Position numbers and translations under genes: made by a program
Origin: Bradyrhizobium sp. AZCC 2262
GTDB lineage: Bacteria; Pseudomonadota; Alphaproteobacteria; Rhizobiales; Xanthobacteraceae
Direction of reading: 5' to 3'
Length of the DNA stretch: 64,000 nucleotides
Assembly: GCF_036924535.1 (NCBI RefSeq)
Contig: NZ_JAZHRT010000001.1
Coordinates: 248,001-312,000 of the forward strand
Part shown: positions 26,583 to 35,912 of the stretch, piece after piece
Numbering within the stretch: the stretch's first letter is position 1
Layout: every line of letters begins with the position of its first letter
The notes under the pieces: generated by a model
Seen by the model: the letters and a program-made list of their open reading frames with translations, nothing else
The model's database searches: none
What the model was told of the DNA's origin: nothing

Positions 26583-27950
26583 TCATCGGCCCAGGTTTGA
26601 GATCCATCGCAGCGCGCGCAGTCCCGGCATGAAGGCATATTCGCCACCACGGACGGCAACGAAGCTTGGCAACCCGTGCAGGCGCCGTCGAACCGGAACT
26701 CGTGGGATGGTGAAGACGCCGTCGCCCTCGTTGTTGCCGATCAGCGGATCCTGCTCGATTCCGTGGCTGATGAAGTTGCCGTCGGTCACCCACTGCGACT
26801 GAATGAATTCGAACTGCCGATGCAGATGCGCGCCGATCAGCAGGAAGACGCCACCGCGCTCGGCGCCGTCATCCTCGAGCACGCCCTCCGGCAGCGGTGG
26901 CCCGTAGTTGGTGCCGCGGCGCAGGAAATGGTGAAGATTGACGGCGACAACGTCGTCTTTCAGGGCATCGCGCGGATTCACACGGCGAATGTGCGCGCTG
27001 AACGGGCACTTCAATCCCTTCATGTCGTCCGCGTAGCCGAAATCGTTGTTGCGATTGCCGTCCGCGCCCAGCGCGGGATCGTCGCGGTCCGGCGCCAGCA
27101 CCAGGGGCGCGCCGCTGCGCCATCGGCCCACCATTTTTGCGGCAATCAGCTCCTCTTCCTCGGGCGACGAGGCCTGGGCGCGCAGGTATCGGCGAAACCC
27201 GGCAACATCCATGTGAAATTTGCGGATCGCGACGAAGGTGCCGTTGCGACGCAGCTCCACGGGAACCGGGAGATCGGCGGTTTCCCCGCGCTCGTCGGAA
27301 TAGCCTATGACGAACTCGCCGGCCTTGATCGATGCTTCTGTGCCTGCTCCTGCTGAACCGCTTCCTTCGACGTGAGGATTGTGCAGCCCATCCTTGAAGC
27401 CGAACGGGTTGCGTCCATCCGGCAGTTCGCCGAATCGCAAACGGTACACGACCGAAATTTCCGGGAGGTCGGCATGACTCTTGCGCGCGAGGCCCAGGAC
27501 CTTCTCCAGGTCCTGATTGCTTTTTGCGTATATCGCCAGGGCGACGTGCGCGTTCGGTGTGCCGAACGGATACTCCCAGTTGGCTGGCGCACTGGCGCCG
27601 AAATCATGCAGGGTCTCGGCGCGCGCCGCCATGCCCTGTCGAAATTCGGTCGGAAAACTGTCCAGGGAGTCCTGAGGCACGCCCAACGCCTTGAGCCCCT
27701 CGAACGTGAAAGCAATCCCCAACCAGCCGTGCAATGATGGCACCCACCATTCGTCAGCCGGCGCGACATGAGGAAGGATGCGACGCAGCATCTCCCGTCC
27801 CTGCTCCGCGCTGCCTATGCGGAGAATGACGTATTCTCCGCAGTATGGTGTCGGGCGCGGGCGCAGGACGGTTGCCTGTATGTCGCTCGTTTCGAGCGCC
27901 GGCGAGCGCGTCGAAACCGTGTCGTCGACGGGTTTCTCGATGGAAAACAT
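26583..27950 (-). CDS. DyP-type haem peroxidase
   Basis: A 455-residue dye-decolorizing peroxidase. The hallmark GXXDG motif is GFKDG near residue 185, with the catalytic Asp. The proximal haem ligand His lies in FSAHIRRVNPRD, followed by the family's RRGTNYGPPLPEG block. There is no Tat or Sec signal, so it appears cytoplasmic. It is larger than A/B-type bacterial DyPs and closer to the long C/D type. It would oxidise an organic substrate with hydrogen peroxide. It sits between the paralogue pair and the DUF4331 fusion in one operon. Confidence 0.9.
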   Translation of the reverse strand: MFSIEKPVDDTVSTRSPALETSDIQATVLRPRPTPYCGEYVILRIGSAEQGREMLRRILPHVAPADEWWVPSLHGWLGIAFTFEGLKALGVPQDSLDSFPTEFRQGMAARAETLHDFGASAPANWEYPFGTPNAHVALAIYAKSNQDLEKVLGLARKSHADLPEISVVYRLRFGELPDGRNPFGFKDGLHNPHVEGSGSAGAGTEASIKAGEFVIGYSDERGETADLPVPVELRRNGTFVAIRKFHMDVAGFRRYLRAQASSPEEEELIAAKMVGRWRSGAPLVLAPDRDDPALGADGNRNNDFGYADDMKGLKCPFSAHIRRVNPRDALKDDVVAVNLHHFLRRGTNYGPPLPEGVLEDDGAERGGVFLLIGAHLHRQFEFIQSQWVTDGNFISHGIEQDPLIGNNEGDGVFTIPRVPVRRRLHGLPSFVAVRGGEYAFMPGLRALRWISNLGR

Positions 27951-27966
27951 ACGAGCATCCTTATCT

Positions 27967-27996
27967 GGGGGCCGGGTCCATTCCGGACCGGCCCCC
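27967..27996. promoter_or_regulatory. Stem-loop inside DyP operon
   Basis: GGGGGCCGGGTCC and GGACCGGCCCCC form a stem with one bulged base around the loop ATTCC. It lies between the second paralogue gene and the peroxidase gene. No T-run follows on the minus strand, so partial attenuation or protection of the upstream mRNA end is more likely than full termination. Confidence 0.5.
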
Positions 27997-28016
27997 GAGC
28001 AATCGCTGAGCGTCGG

Positions 28017-28631
28017 CTATCCAATCTTGTCGAGGAATTCTTCTGCGGCCTTACCAACGCGCTTCACGCGGTGGACGTCCCGTACCGTCAGATCCGGATG
28101 GGCGACGTACCAGCCTTCTGCCGCGATCTGGTATTTGGCGATCCAGTCTTTCACGGAGGGGTCGCGAAACCCCGGAAACTCCTCCAGTTCGGAGAACAGC
28201 AGATCCAGCTCGTCGGGAATCTTCGTTGCGAACTCGTCGAGATAGCTGTCCCACGAATCGCCATCGTAGGCGGTGGCGAAGAGCAGCTTCGTGTCATTGT
28301 CCAGGAACACAAAACGCATATCGTGGACGGTGGGTACCTTCTCCGCGCTGAAGTTGGCTTCCAGCGCCTGCAGCAGGCCGCGAAGTCGCTTCGCTCCGCC
28401 TGGCACGAACTTAAAGATCAGGGTGAGCTCCGAGACCTTACCCTGACGAAGGCCGACCCGGCCGGCGCTCTCATATCGCAGTCCCCCGGCAAACTGCTCC
28501 CTGAGCGCTGGGATCGAGTTCTCCAGCGCGGTTTTCCCCACCGGCGAGTCGGCGTAAAGCTGCCGGAGCAGCTGAATCTTCTGCTCGATGGTCTGGTCCT
28601 GTTGCGGTCTGCTCAGTGTTTGCGTTGCCAT
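28017..28631 (-). CDS. DyP-associated protein, second tandem paralogue
   Basis: A 204-residue protein; ATG 28631 is chosen for its site GAAGGAGAA. It is a clear paralogue of the next gene upstream: both begin MATQTL, both carry VHDMRFVFLDNDTKLLFATAYDGD, and both end with the same 31 residues from WYVAHPDLTV to EEFLDKIG. The central block resembles a ferredoxin-like segment I recall from DyP-peroxidase fusion proteins (RFVxLDDxxxLLFATxYDGD). That suggests a partner or substrate-handling domain for the peroxidase encoded downstream. No signal peptide is present. Confidence 0.75.
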   Translation of the reverse strand: MATQTLSRPQQDQTIEQKIQLLRQLYADSPVGKTALENSIPALREQFAGGLRYESAGRVGLRQGKVSELTLIFKFVPGGAKRLRGLLQALEANFSAEKVPTVHDMRFVFLDNDTKLLFATAYDGDSWDSYLDEFATKIPDELDLLFSELEEFPGFRDPSVKDWIAKYQIAAEGWYVAHPDLTVRDVHRVKRVGKAAEEFLDKIG

Positions 28632-28675
28632 ATCAGTTCTCCTTCTCGTGTGTTTGGTTTGGTGTTGCGGTTCGC

Positions 28676-29296
28676 TCAACCAATCTTGTCGAGGAATTCT
28701 TCAGCGGCCTTGCCAACGCGCTTCACGCGGTGGACGTCCCGTACCGTCAGATCCGGATGGGCGACGTACCAGCCTTCGGCAGGGATCTGATGATTGGCGA
28801 TAAAGTCTTTCACCTTCGCGTTGTGGATTCCCGGCCAGCCTTCAAAGCACGAAAAGAGAACGTCCATTTCGTTGGGAATCTTCGCCACGAAGTCTTCGAT
28901 GTAGATATCCCAGTCGCCGTCGTAGGCCGTGGCGAAGAGCAGCTTGGTGTCGTTGTCCAGAAACACGAAACGCATGTCGTGGACGGTACCAACCCGGTCC
29001 GTATCGTCGAAGTTTCCGTTCCGCAACTGTAGCAAGGCGCGCAGTCGCGCGGCGCCACCTGGTGCGAACGGGGCGATCACGGTCAACTCCGAGACCGTGC
29101 CCTGACGCACGCCGGTCCGGCCTGCGCTTTCCATCCGTGATCGCGGCTGCGCCGCCGTCGATGCCAGGTCCTTGAGCGTGTTCTCCAGCGCCGTTTTGGC
29201 AAACTCCGGCGCGTCGGCGTAAAGCTGCCGCAGCTGCTGGATCTTGTCTTCGACGGTCTGGTTCTGTTTCGACTTTATCAGTGTTTGAGTTGCCAT
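28676..29296 (-). CDS. DyP-associated protein, first tandem paralogue
   Basis: A 206-residue protein and first gene of the DyP operon. Its layout equals the following paralogue: a basic N-terminus, a coiled stretch (TVEDKIQQLRQLYADAPEFAKTALENTL), the core VHDMRFVFLDNDTKLLFATAYDGDWDIYIEDFVAKIPNEMDVLF, and the shared C-terminus. The last ~105 bp of the two genes are almost identical in DNA, pointing to recent duplication or gene conversion. A copy of the shared 39-bp motif is 155 bp upstream. The function is unknown. Confidence 0.75.
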   Translation of the reverse strand: MATQTLIKSKQNQTVEDKIQQLRQLYADAPEFAKTALENTLKDLASTAAQPRSRMESAGRTGVRQGTVSELTVIAPFAPGGAARLRALLQLRNGNFDDTDRVGTVHDMRFVFLDNDTKLLFATAYDGDWDIYIEDFVAKIPNEMDVLFSCFEGWPGIHNAKVKDFIANHQIPAEGWYVAHPDLTVRDVHRVKRVGKAAEEFLDKIG

Positions 29297-29621
29297 GGTT
29301 GTATTGTCCTTTCGATGTTGTTCGACTCGTGCGTTCTAGAAATCCTGTTGGCCTAACCGGCTGATTGGCGCACGGCTGCGGGTTGAGTTGCCATCGTGGG
29401 ATTTCTTACCCGCGATGGGCCTCTAATTGGCCCGCATGCGTTCCCGACGCCAGTGAAGCTCGGCAAATCGCGCCAAATTGCTGCTAAGGGGAGGGCGGAC
29501 GGCTGGCGTTTCTCAGCCGATCGGGTACGATTTCTGCGGGCCGCATAGGGCCGCGCCCATGGCGCACATGAAGCTTGGCTGGACGAACTCAATTTGGAGT
29601 TCGAATGCCGGAGGCTCACAA
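29297..29621. other. Divergent control region between DyP operon and giant sensor kinase
   Basis: These 325 bp hold no gene. They contain the shared 39-bp motif at 29451-29489 and must carry promoters for both directions. The frame that extends the kinase upstream to 29478 is rejected as coding because GGAGG at proper spacing marks the start at 29622. Confidence 0.6.
29451..29489. promoter_or_regulatory. Shared 39-bp upstream motif, copy 3 (DyP operon/kinase)
   Basis: It begins CAGTGAAGCTCGGCAAATC and continues GCGCCAAATTGCTGCTAAGG. It is identical to copy 1 at 29 of 39 positions, and several differences are C/G swaps inside the GSCAAAT direct repeats. It is 155 bp upstream of the first DyP-operon gene and 133 bp upstream of the kinase, so it could serve either. 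Confidence 0.65.
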
Positions 29622-32600
29622 ATGGTGCCGCATTCGCTGAACGTTGCGTACTCGGACGGCGAATCTCAGGTCTTGTGGGAGGACGGCGAACGCGTGTTTC
29701 GCCGCGGCTGGCGGCTGGGCGACGACGGCAAGCGTCGCTCCGTGCTGCTTGTTGTTCCTGCCGCCGACTACCCGTCCCGCTCTAACCTCGATCGGCTCAC
29801 CCACGAATACGAACTAAAGGACGAACTCGATAGGGCGTGGGCAGTGCGCCCGCTGGACCTCGTACGCGACACTGGTCGCACGATACTGGTGCTCGAAGAT
29901 GAGGGAAGTGAGCCGTTCGACCGGCTGCTCGGTGCGCCGATGGAGGTGGGACGCTTCTTGCGCCTCGCCATTCCTGTCGCGGCAGCTCTTGGCAGACTTC
30001 ACCAGCGTGGGCTCGTCCACAAAGACATCAAGCCGGCCAACATCCTGCGCAACGACGCAACCGGCGAGGTGCGCTTGACCGGGTTCGGCATCGCCTCGCG
30101 CTTCGCGCGCGAGCGTCAGTCGCCTCACCCTCCCGAGACGATCGCCGGCACGCTGGCCTACATGGCCCCCGAACAGACCGGACGGATGAATCGGTCCATC
30201 GATTCCCGCAGCGACCTTTACGCGCTTGGCGTCACATTCTACCAAATGCTCACCGGTGTACTGCCCTTCAATGCTGCCGACCCGATGGAATTGATTCACT
30301 ACCACATCGCGCGCCAGCCGGTGCCACCCTGCGAGAGCGTCCCGAGTTTGCCAAGGGTCATCTCTGATATCGTGATGAAGCTGCTCGCCAAATCAGCCGA
30401 AGATCGCTACCAGACTGCCACGGGGATCGCCCATGATCTGCGACACTGCCTAACCGAATGGGAAACGCGGGGTCTTGTCGATTGCTTTCCACTTGGCCAA
30501 CAGGACGCAGCTGACCGACTGCTGATCCCGGAGAAGCTGTATGGACGGACGAGCGAGATCGAGACGTTGCTGGCCGCGTTCGACCGTGTCGTTCAGGGCG
30601 GCGCACCGGAACTGGTGCTTGTGTCAGGCTATTCGGGGATTGGCAAGTCCGTCGTTGTAAACGAACTGCACAAGGTATTGGTCCCGCAGCGCGGCCTGTT
30701 TGCTACAGGTAAGTTCGATCAGTACAAGCGCGATATTCCCTATTCCACATTGGCGCAGGCTTTTCAGGGCCTTGTCCGCCCGCTCTTGGCGAAGCGCGAC
30801 GTCGAACTCGGATACTGGCGTGATGCTTTCCGTGAATCCATGGGTCCACATGGCCAACTAATGGTCGACCTGGTCCCGGACTTGAAGCTTATCATCGGGG
30901 AACAGGAGCCGCTCCCTGAGCTGCCACCCCAGGACGCGCAACGACGTTTTTTCCTTGTGTTTAGGCGTTTCCTGGCTGTGTTAGCTCGCTCCGAACATCC
31001 CCTGGCTCTGTTCCTCGACGACCTTCAATGGCTCGACGCAGCCACGCTCGAACTGCTCGAACATCTGCTGACCGAAGTGGGTGTACGGCATTTGCTGCTG
31101 ATCGGCGCATATCGAGACAACGAGGTTACCCCAGCCCATCCACTCATGCGAACGTTGGATCGGATCCGAAGCGCTGGAGCGCAAGTGCAGGAGATCGTCC
31201 TCGCCCCCTTCGCCAACAAACATGTCGTCGATTTAATCGCGGACTCGATCCGTTGTGACCGCCACGACGTGGCCCCGCTGGCGGCACTGGTGCATGCGAA
31301 AACGGCCGGTAATCCATTCTTCGTCGTCCAGTTTCTTTCCGCACTGGTCGAAGAGGGTTTGCTCACTTTCGATCACAGCTCGGCGAACTGGTCCTGGGAC
31401 CTGGCCGGTATTCACGGCAAGGGCTACACGGACAATGTCGTCGACCTCATGATCGGCAAGCTGAGCCGTCTGCCTGCGAGCACTCAAAAGATCCTGCAGC
31501 GGCTCGCCTGTCTGGGCAGCACCGCCGAGTTCGCGCAGCTGGCAATGGTCCGCGAGGAATCGGACGAGGAGTTGCGCCACAATCTACAGGAAGCGCTTCG
31601 ATCCGAACTCGTGCTCCATTCGGGAAGCAGCTATCGTTTCCTTCACGATCGTGTTCAGGAAGCGGCCTATTCCCTGATTCCCGAGGCAAGGCGCGCCGAG
31701 GCACATCTCCGAATTGGGAGGCTGTTGGCCGTTCATACTGCTCCGGAGGAGCGGGAAGAGGCGATCTTCGAAATCGTCAATCAACTCAATCGCGGTGCTA
31801 CGCTGATAGCGGAGCGAATCGAAAAGGAGCAGCTTGCGGATTTCAATCTGATGGCAGGTAAGCGCGCCAAAGCCTCCACGGCCTATGTTTCGGCATTGCG
31901 CTATTTCATTGCGGGCGCGGCAGTCATGCCAGACGACGCATGGGAGCGGCGGCCGGACCTCATGTTCGCGCTGGAGCTGCATCGAGCCGAATGCGAGTTT
32001 CTGACCGGCGCATTAACGGTGGCGGAGGAACGCTTGACGATGTTGACGTCCCGCGCCGCCACGATCGTCGATCATGCGGCGCTCGCCGGCTTACGCATCG
32101 AGCTATATTTGACAGCGAACGACGTTGGCCGGGCGGTCGAAGTCTGTCTCGGTTATCTCCGTCATCTGGGCATCGAGTGGTCGGCCCATCCGACGGCAGA
32201 TGAGGCGCGACAGGAATACGAGCGTATCTGGTCGCTACTCGAAGGGCGCGAGATAGAAGCCCTCGTCGACTTGCCCATCATGGCTGATCCTGAGGCTTTG
32301 GGCACCATGGAGGTCCTGACCAAGGTGACGATTGCGGCGATGAATACGGATGTTAATTTATATGGTCTTGTTGTTTGCCGAATGGTCAATCTCAGCCTTG
32401 AACACGGCAATAACGAAGCTTCCTGCGTCGCTTACGTCTGCGTGGGCGCAATCGCCGAACGCGTTTTTGGTCAGTACAAGGCCGGTTTTCGCTTCGGCCA
32501 GCTAGGGTATGACCTGGTCGAGCGGCGCTCTCTGAAGAGATTCCAGGTGCGGACATACCTGGATTTCGTTGTTCTCATCATCCCGTGGACCAAACATCTG

Positions 32601-35600
32601 CGAACCGGGCAAGATTTGTTCCGTCGAGTTTTCGATGCCGCCAATGATGTCGGCGAGATCATGTATGCGACATATGCGTGCCTCAACCTGAACCACAGGC
32701 TTCTGGCTATAGGCGATCCGCTCCCCGACGTGCAGCGCGAAGCCGAGAAAGGCTTGGAGTTTACGCAGAAAGCTGGTGTCACTCCAATAGTCGATGTGAT
32801 CGCGACGCAACTTGCGTTCATCCGCAATCTTCGCGGCTTTACGACGAGTTTCGGCTGCTTCGACGACGGGAAATTCAATGAACTTGAATTCGAAGGCCGG
32901 TCGCATCCACCAACCACGGCTTGTTGGTATTGGGCACGAAAGCTTCAGGCGCGCGTACTTGCCGGCGACTATGCGGCGGCCGCTGATGCATGGCTGAAGG
33001 CGAAAGAGTTGCTGTGGGCATCGCCGTCGTTTTTCGAAGCAGCGGAAGCTCGCTTCTATGGCGCGCTAAGCCAGGCGGCGTCCAGCGATCGCGCATCGCC
33101 CGACGACATCAGGCAGCGCGTCCAGGCAGTAAGCGTGGAATACAGGATGCTCGCGGAATGGGCGGAGAACTGCTCGGAAAATTTTGAAAGCCGAACCGCT
33201 ATCGTCGGCGCCGAGATGGCTCGAATCGAAAATCGGGAGCTCGACGCAGAGCGCCTTTACGAAAAGGCGATCCGTTCGGCACGTACGAATGGCTTCGTGC
33301 ACATCGAAGGACTCGCCAACGAGTTGGCCGCCCGTTTCTACGCCGCGCGCGACGTCGAGACGATCGCAAACGCCTATCTGCGGGAGGCCCGGTCCTGCTA
33401 CCTGCGTTGGGGCGCCGACGGCAAGGTCCGGCAGCTCGACCAGCTGCACCCGTCGCTGAGGCAGGACCAGCACGCACCGGGTCTCACGGGCACAATCGAG
33501 GCGCCGGTCGACCATCTCGATCTCGCGACGATCGTCGAGGTCTCGCAAGCCCTCTCTGGCGAGATAGTCGTGGACAGGCTGATCGATAGGTTCATGCGAG
33601 CGGCCATCGAGCACGCCGGCGCCGAGCGCGCCGTTCTGGTTGCCGTACGGGATGAGGAGCTGCGAACTTCCGCGGAGGCAGTCGTGCGCGGAAATGAGAT
33701 CACCCTGCAAGTGCGGCAACATCCTGCGAGCGATGTAGCAGCGCTGCCTGAGTCACTCGTTCTCTACTCGATACGTACGCGGGAGCCGGTTGTTCTGGGT
33801 GACGCCGTTTCGAGGAGTTCGTTTTCCGCCGATCCTTACATTGTGAAGTATCGCGTCCACTCTGTTCTCTGTCTGCCATTGATCAATCAGGGAAAGCTCA
33901 TCGGTATTCTCTACCTTGAAAACAACCTGACGCCGCACGCTTTCACTCCAGACCGGGTAACCATGCTGAAGGTGCTGGCGTCGCAGGCGGCGATCTCGCT
34001 CGAGAACACGCAGCTTTATCGCGATCTTGCGGATCGCGAAGGCAAGATCCGGCGTCTTGTCGATGCCAATATCATTGGGATCATCGTTGCCGATGCCGAA
34101 GGTGGGATTTTCGAAGCCAACGATGCGTTTCTCCATATCCTGGGATTTGATCGTAACGACTTTGCTTCGGGCAACGTGCGCTGGAATGAACTGACTCCGC
34201 CGGAATGGCGCGACCGCACTGCGCGCGCGCTGGAAGAATTGTTGACGACCGGCACGGCGCAACCCTTCGAGAAGGAATACTTTCGAAAAGACGGTAGCCG
34301 CGTGCCCGTGCTAATCGGCTACACGGCCTTCGAGGAAAAGAGAGACAAAGGCATCGCGTTCGTACTCGATTTGACCGAGCGCAAGCGGGCTGAGAACGCA
34401 TTACGCGAGAGCGAGGAAAGGTTCCGCGACTTCGCCGAGACGGCGTCCGACTGGCTTTGGGAGATGGGGCCAGACCACAAATTGACGATGCTGACCCCGA
34501 ATGCATTCGGCTCCAGTCCTTCGGCTCGGCTTGGCACCGCGGCCTGGGAGCGTGCCCTCGACCTTGAAGCCGAGCCGGAGAAGTGGCGGGCGATCCAGGC
34601 CACGATGGATTCGCATGAGCCGTTCCGCGACTTCGTCTATCTCGCCGCTGGCTTCGACGGTTCCCCGATGTATGTGAGGGCCAGTGGTAAGCCGGTGTTT
34701 AACGTCGACGGCAAATTCCTCGGCTATCGCGGCACCGGTACGGACGCGACAGTGATCATTCGCGCGCAGGAGGCACTGCGTGAAAGCGAGCGAAATTTGC
34801 GCTCGGCAATTGACGGGATACCGGGTCTCGTCGCGATCCTGGCTCCGAACGGCGACGTCGAAGCGGTAAATCGCCAAATCTTTGAGTATTGCGGCCAGTC
34901 ACTGGAAGAGCTGAGGAACTGGGGCACCAACGGAACGATTCATCCTGATGACCATCCCCAGCTCGCTGAAATCTTCACAAAATCGATCGCCGCCGGCATT
35001 CCCTACAGGACCGAGGCACGCGTCAGGCGCTTCGACGGCCAATATCGCTGGTTCGAGATCCGTGGCATTCCGGTCAGGGAGGCCTCCTCCGACCGTATTG
35101 TTCGCTGGTATTCCCTGCTGACCGACACAGAAGATCGCACACAGGCGTTGGCGCGGTTGCAGCAGATGCAGTCGGATTTTGCTCACATGAACCGCGTGAG
35201 CATGATGGGAGAATTGGCAGCCTCGCTCTCTCATGAGATCGCGCAACCGATCGCCAGCGCGCGCAACAACGCCCGGGCGGCCCAGAATTTTCTGGAGAGG
35301 CAGCCGCAAGACATGGGCGAGGTGAGGGAAGCACTCTCTTGCGTCGTTGGCGACGCAGATCGGGCTGGAGAAATCATCGATCGCATCCGGGAGCAAATCA
35401 AGAAGGCGCCGCCGCGAAAGGAGTGTTTTGATCTCAACGCGGCAATCGACGAAGTGATCGCATTGGCGCAAAGCGTGACGCTCAGGGATGGCATTTCGGT
35501 CCAGACCCGGCTTGCGGAGGGGTTGCTTTCGGTTCTGGGGGACCGCGTTCAGCTGCAGCAGGTCTTGCTGAATCTGATTCTGAATGCGGCTGAAGCAATG

Positions 35601-35912
35601 AGCTCGGTTGAAGAGGGAGCAAGGGAGCTGGTGATCAGCACCGAGCATCATCTGGCGAGTGCCCTGGTGGCTGTGTGCGATTCCGGGCCGGGCATTGGTC
35701 CGGCGCACCTCGATCGGGTCTTCGACGCTTTTTACACCACGAAATCCAGTGGAACCGGCATGGGGCTGTCGATCTGCCGTTCCATCATCGACGCTCATGG
35801 CGGCAAGCTGTGGGCGGAAGCGAATGATCCGCGCGGAGCTGCATTCAAGTTCAAATTGCCCGATGCCGAAAGAGAGCTCACGACTCCTGCTCAGGCGAGC
35901 CAGCGGAGCTGA
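29622..35912 (+). CDS. Multidomain pseudokinase-ATPase-GAF-PAS sensor histidine kinase
   Basis: A 2096-residue cytoplasmic sensor of the kind annotated as trifunctional Ser/Thr kinase/ATP-binding/histidine kinase. The order is: kinase-like domain (about residues 20-280; HKDIKPANIL at 133, but TGFG near 153 replaces DFG and no VAIK lysine is evident); AAA-type ATPase (Walker A GYSGIGKS near 336, Walker B LALFLDDLQWLD near 462); a long helical repeat region; GAF (about 1317-1467); three PAS-like domains (about 1470-1840); HisKA with phospho-acceptor His1871 in SHEIAQPI; and HATPase (NAAEAM, DSGPGIG, GTGMGLSICRSI). GGAGG decides the start. The nearby receivers are likely partners. Confidence 0.9.
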   Translation: MVPHSLNVAYSDGESQVLWEDGERVFRRGWRLGDDGKRRSVLLVVPAADYPSRSNLDRLTHEYELKDELDRAWAVRPLDLVRDTGRTILVLEDEGSEPFDRLLGAPMEVGRFLRLAIPVAAALGRLHQRGLVHKDIKPANILRNDATGEVRLTGFGIASRFARERQSPHPPETIAGTLAYMAPEQTGRMNRSIDSRSDLYALGVTFYQMLTGVLPFNAADPMELIHYHIARQPVPPCESVPSLPRVISDIVMKLLAKSAEDRYQTATGIAHDLRHCLTEWETRGLVDCFPLGQQDAADRLLIPEKLYGRTSEIETLLAAFDRVVQGGAPELVLVSGYSGIGKSVVVNELHKVLVPQRGLFATGKFDQYKRDIPYSTLAQAFQGLVRPLLAKRDVELGYWRDAFRESMGPHGQLMVDLVPDLKLIIGEQEPLPELPPQDAQRRFFLVFRRFLAVLARSEHPLALFLDDLQWLDAATLELLEHLLTEVGVRHLLLIGAYRDNEVTPAHPLMRTLDRIRSAGAQVQEIVLAPFANKHVVDLIADSIRCDRHDVAPLAALVHAKTAGNPFFVVQFLSALVEEGLLTFDHSSANWSWDLAGIHGKGYTDNVVDLMIGKLSRLPASTQKILQRLACLGSTAEFAQLAMVREESDEELRHNLQEALRSELVLHSGSSYRFLHDRVQEAAYSLIPEARRAEAHLRIGRLLAVHTAPEEREEAIFEIVNQLNRGATLIAERIEKEQLADFNLMAGKRAKASTAYVSALRYFIAGAAVMPDDAWERRPDLMFALELHRAECEFLTGALTVAEERLTMLTSRAATIVDHAALAGLRIELYLTANDVGRAVEVCLGYLRHLGIEWSAHPTADEARQEYERIWSLLEGREIEALVDLPIMADPEALGTMEVLTKVTIAAMNTDVNLYGLVVCRMVNLSLEHGNNEASCVAYVCVGAIAERVFGQYKAGFRFGQLGYDLVERRSLKRFQVRTYLDFVVLIIPWTKHLRTGQDLFRRVFDAANDVGEIMYATYACLNLNHRLLAIGDPLPDVQREAEKGLEFTQKAGVTPIVDVIATQLAFIRNLRGFTTSFGCFDDGKFNELEFEGRSHPPTTACWYWARKLQARVLAGDYAAAADAWLKAKELLWASPSFFEAAEARFYGALSQAASSDRASPDDIRQRVQAVSVEYRMLAEWAENCSENFESRTAIVGAEMARIENRELDAERLYEKAIRSARTNGFVHIEGLANELAARFYAARDVETIANAYLREARSCYLRWGADGKVRQLDQLHPSLRQDQHAPGLTGTIEAPVDHLDLATIVEVSQALSGEIVVDRLIDRFMRAAIEHAGAERAVLVAVRDEELRTSAEAVVRGNEITLQVRQHPASDVAALPESLVLYSIRTREPVVLGDAVSRSSFSADPYIVKYRVHSVLCLPLINQGKLIGILYLENNLTPHAFTPDRVTMLKVLASQAAISLENTQLYRDLADREGKIRRLVDANIIGIIVADAEGGIFEANDAFLHILGFDRNDFASGNVRWNELTPPEWRDRTARALEELLTTGTAQPFEKEYFRKDGSRVPVLIGYTAFEEKRDKGIAFVLDLTERKRAENALRESEERFRDFAETASDWLWEMGPDHKLTMLTPNAFGSSPSARLGTAAWERALDLEAEPEKWRAIQATMDSHEPFRDFVYLAAGFDGSPMYVRASGKPVFNVDGKFLGYRGTGTDATVIIRAQEALRESERNLRSAIDGIPGLVAILAPNGDVEAVNRQIFEYCGQSLEELRNWGTNGTIHPDDHPQLAEIFTKSIAAGIPYRTEARVRRFDGQYRWFEIRGIPVREASSDRIVRWYSLLTDTEDRTQALARLQQMQSDFAHMNRVSMMGELAASLSHEIAQPIASARNNARAAQNFLERQPQDMGEVREALSCVVGDADRAGEIIDRIREQIKKAPPRKECFDLNAAIDEVIALAQSVTLRDGISVQTRLAEGLLSVLGDRVQLQQVLLNLILNAAEAMSSVEEGARELVISTEHHLASALVAVCDSGPGIGPAHLDRVFDAFYTTKSSGTGMGLSICRSIIDAHGGKLWAEANDPRGAAFKFKLPDAERELTTPAQASQRS

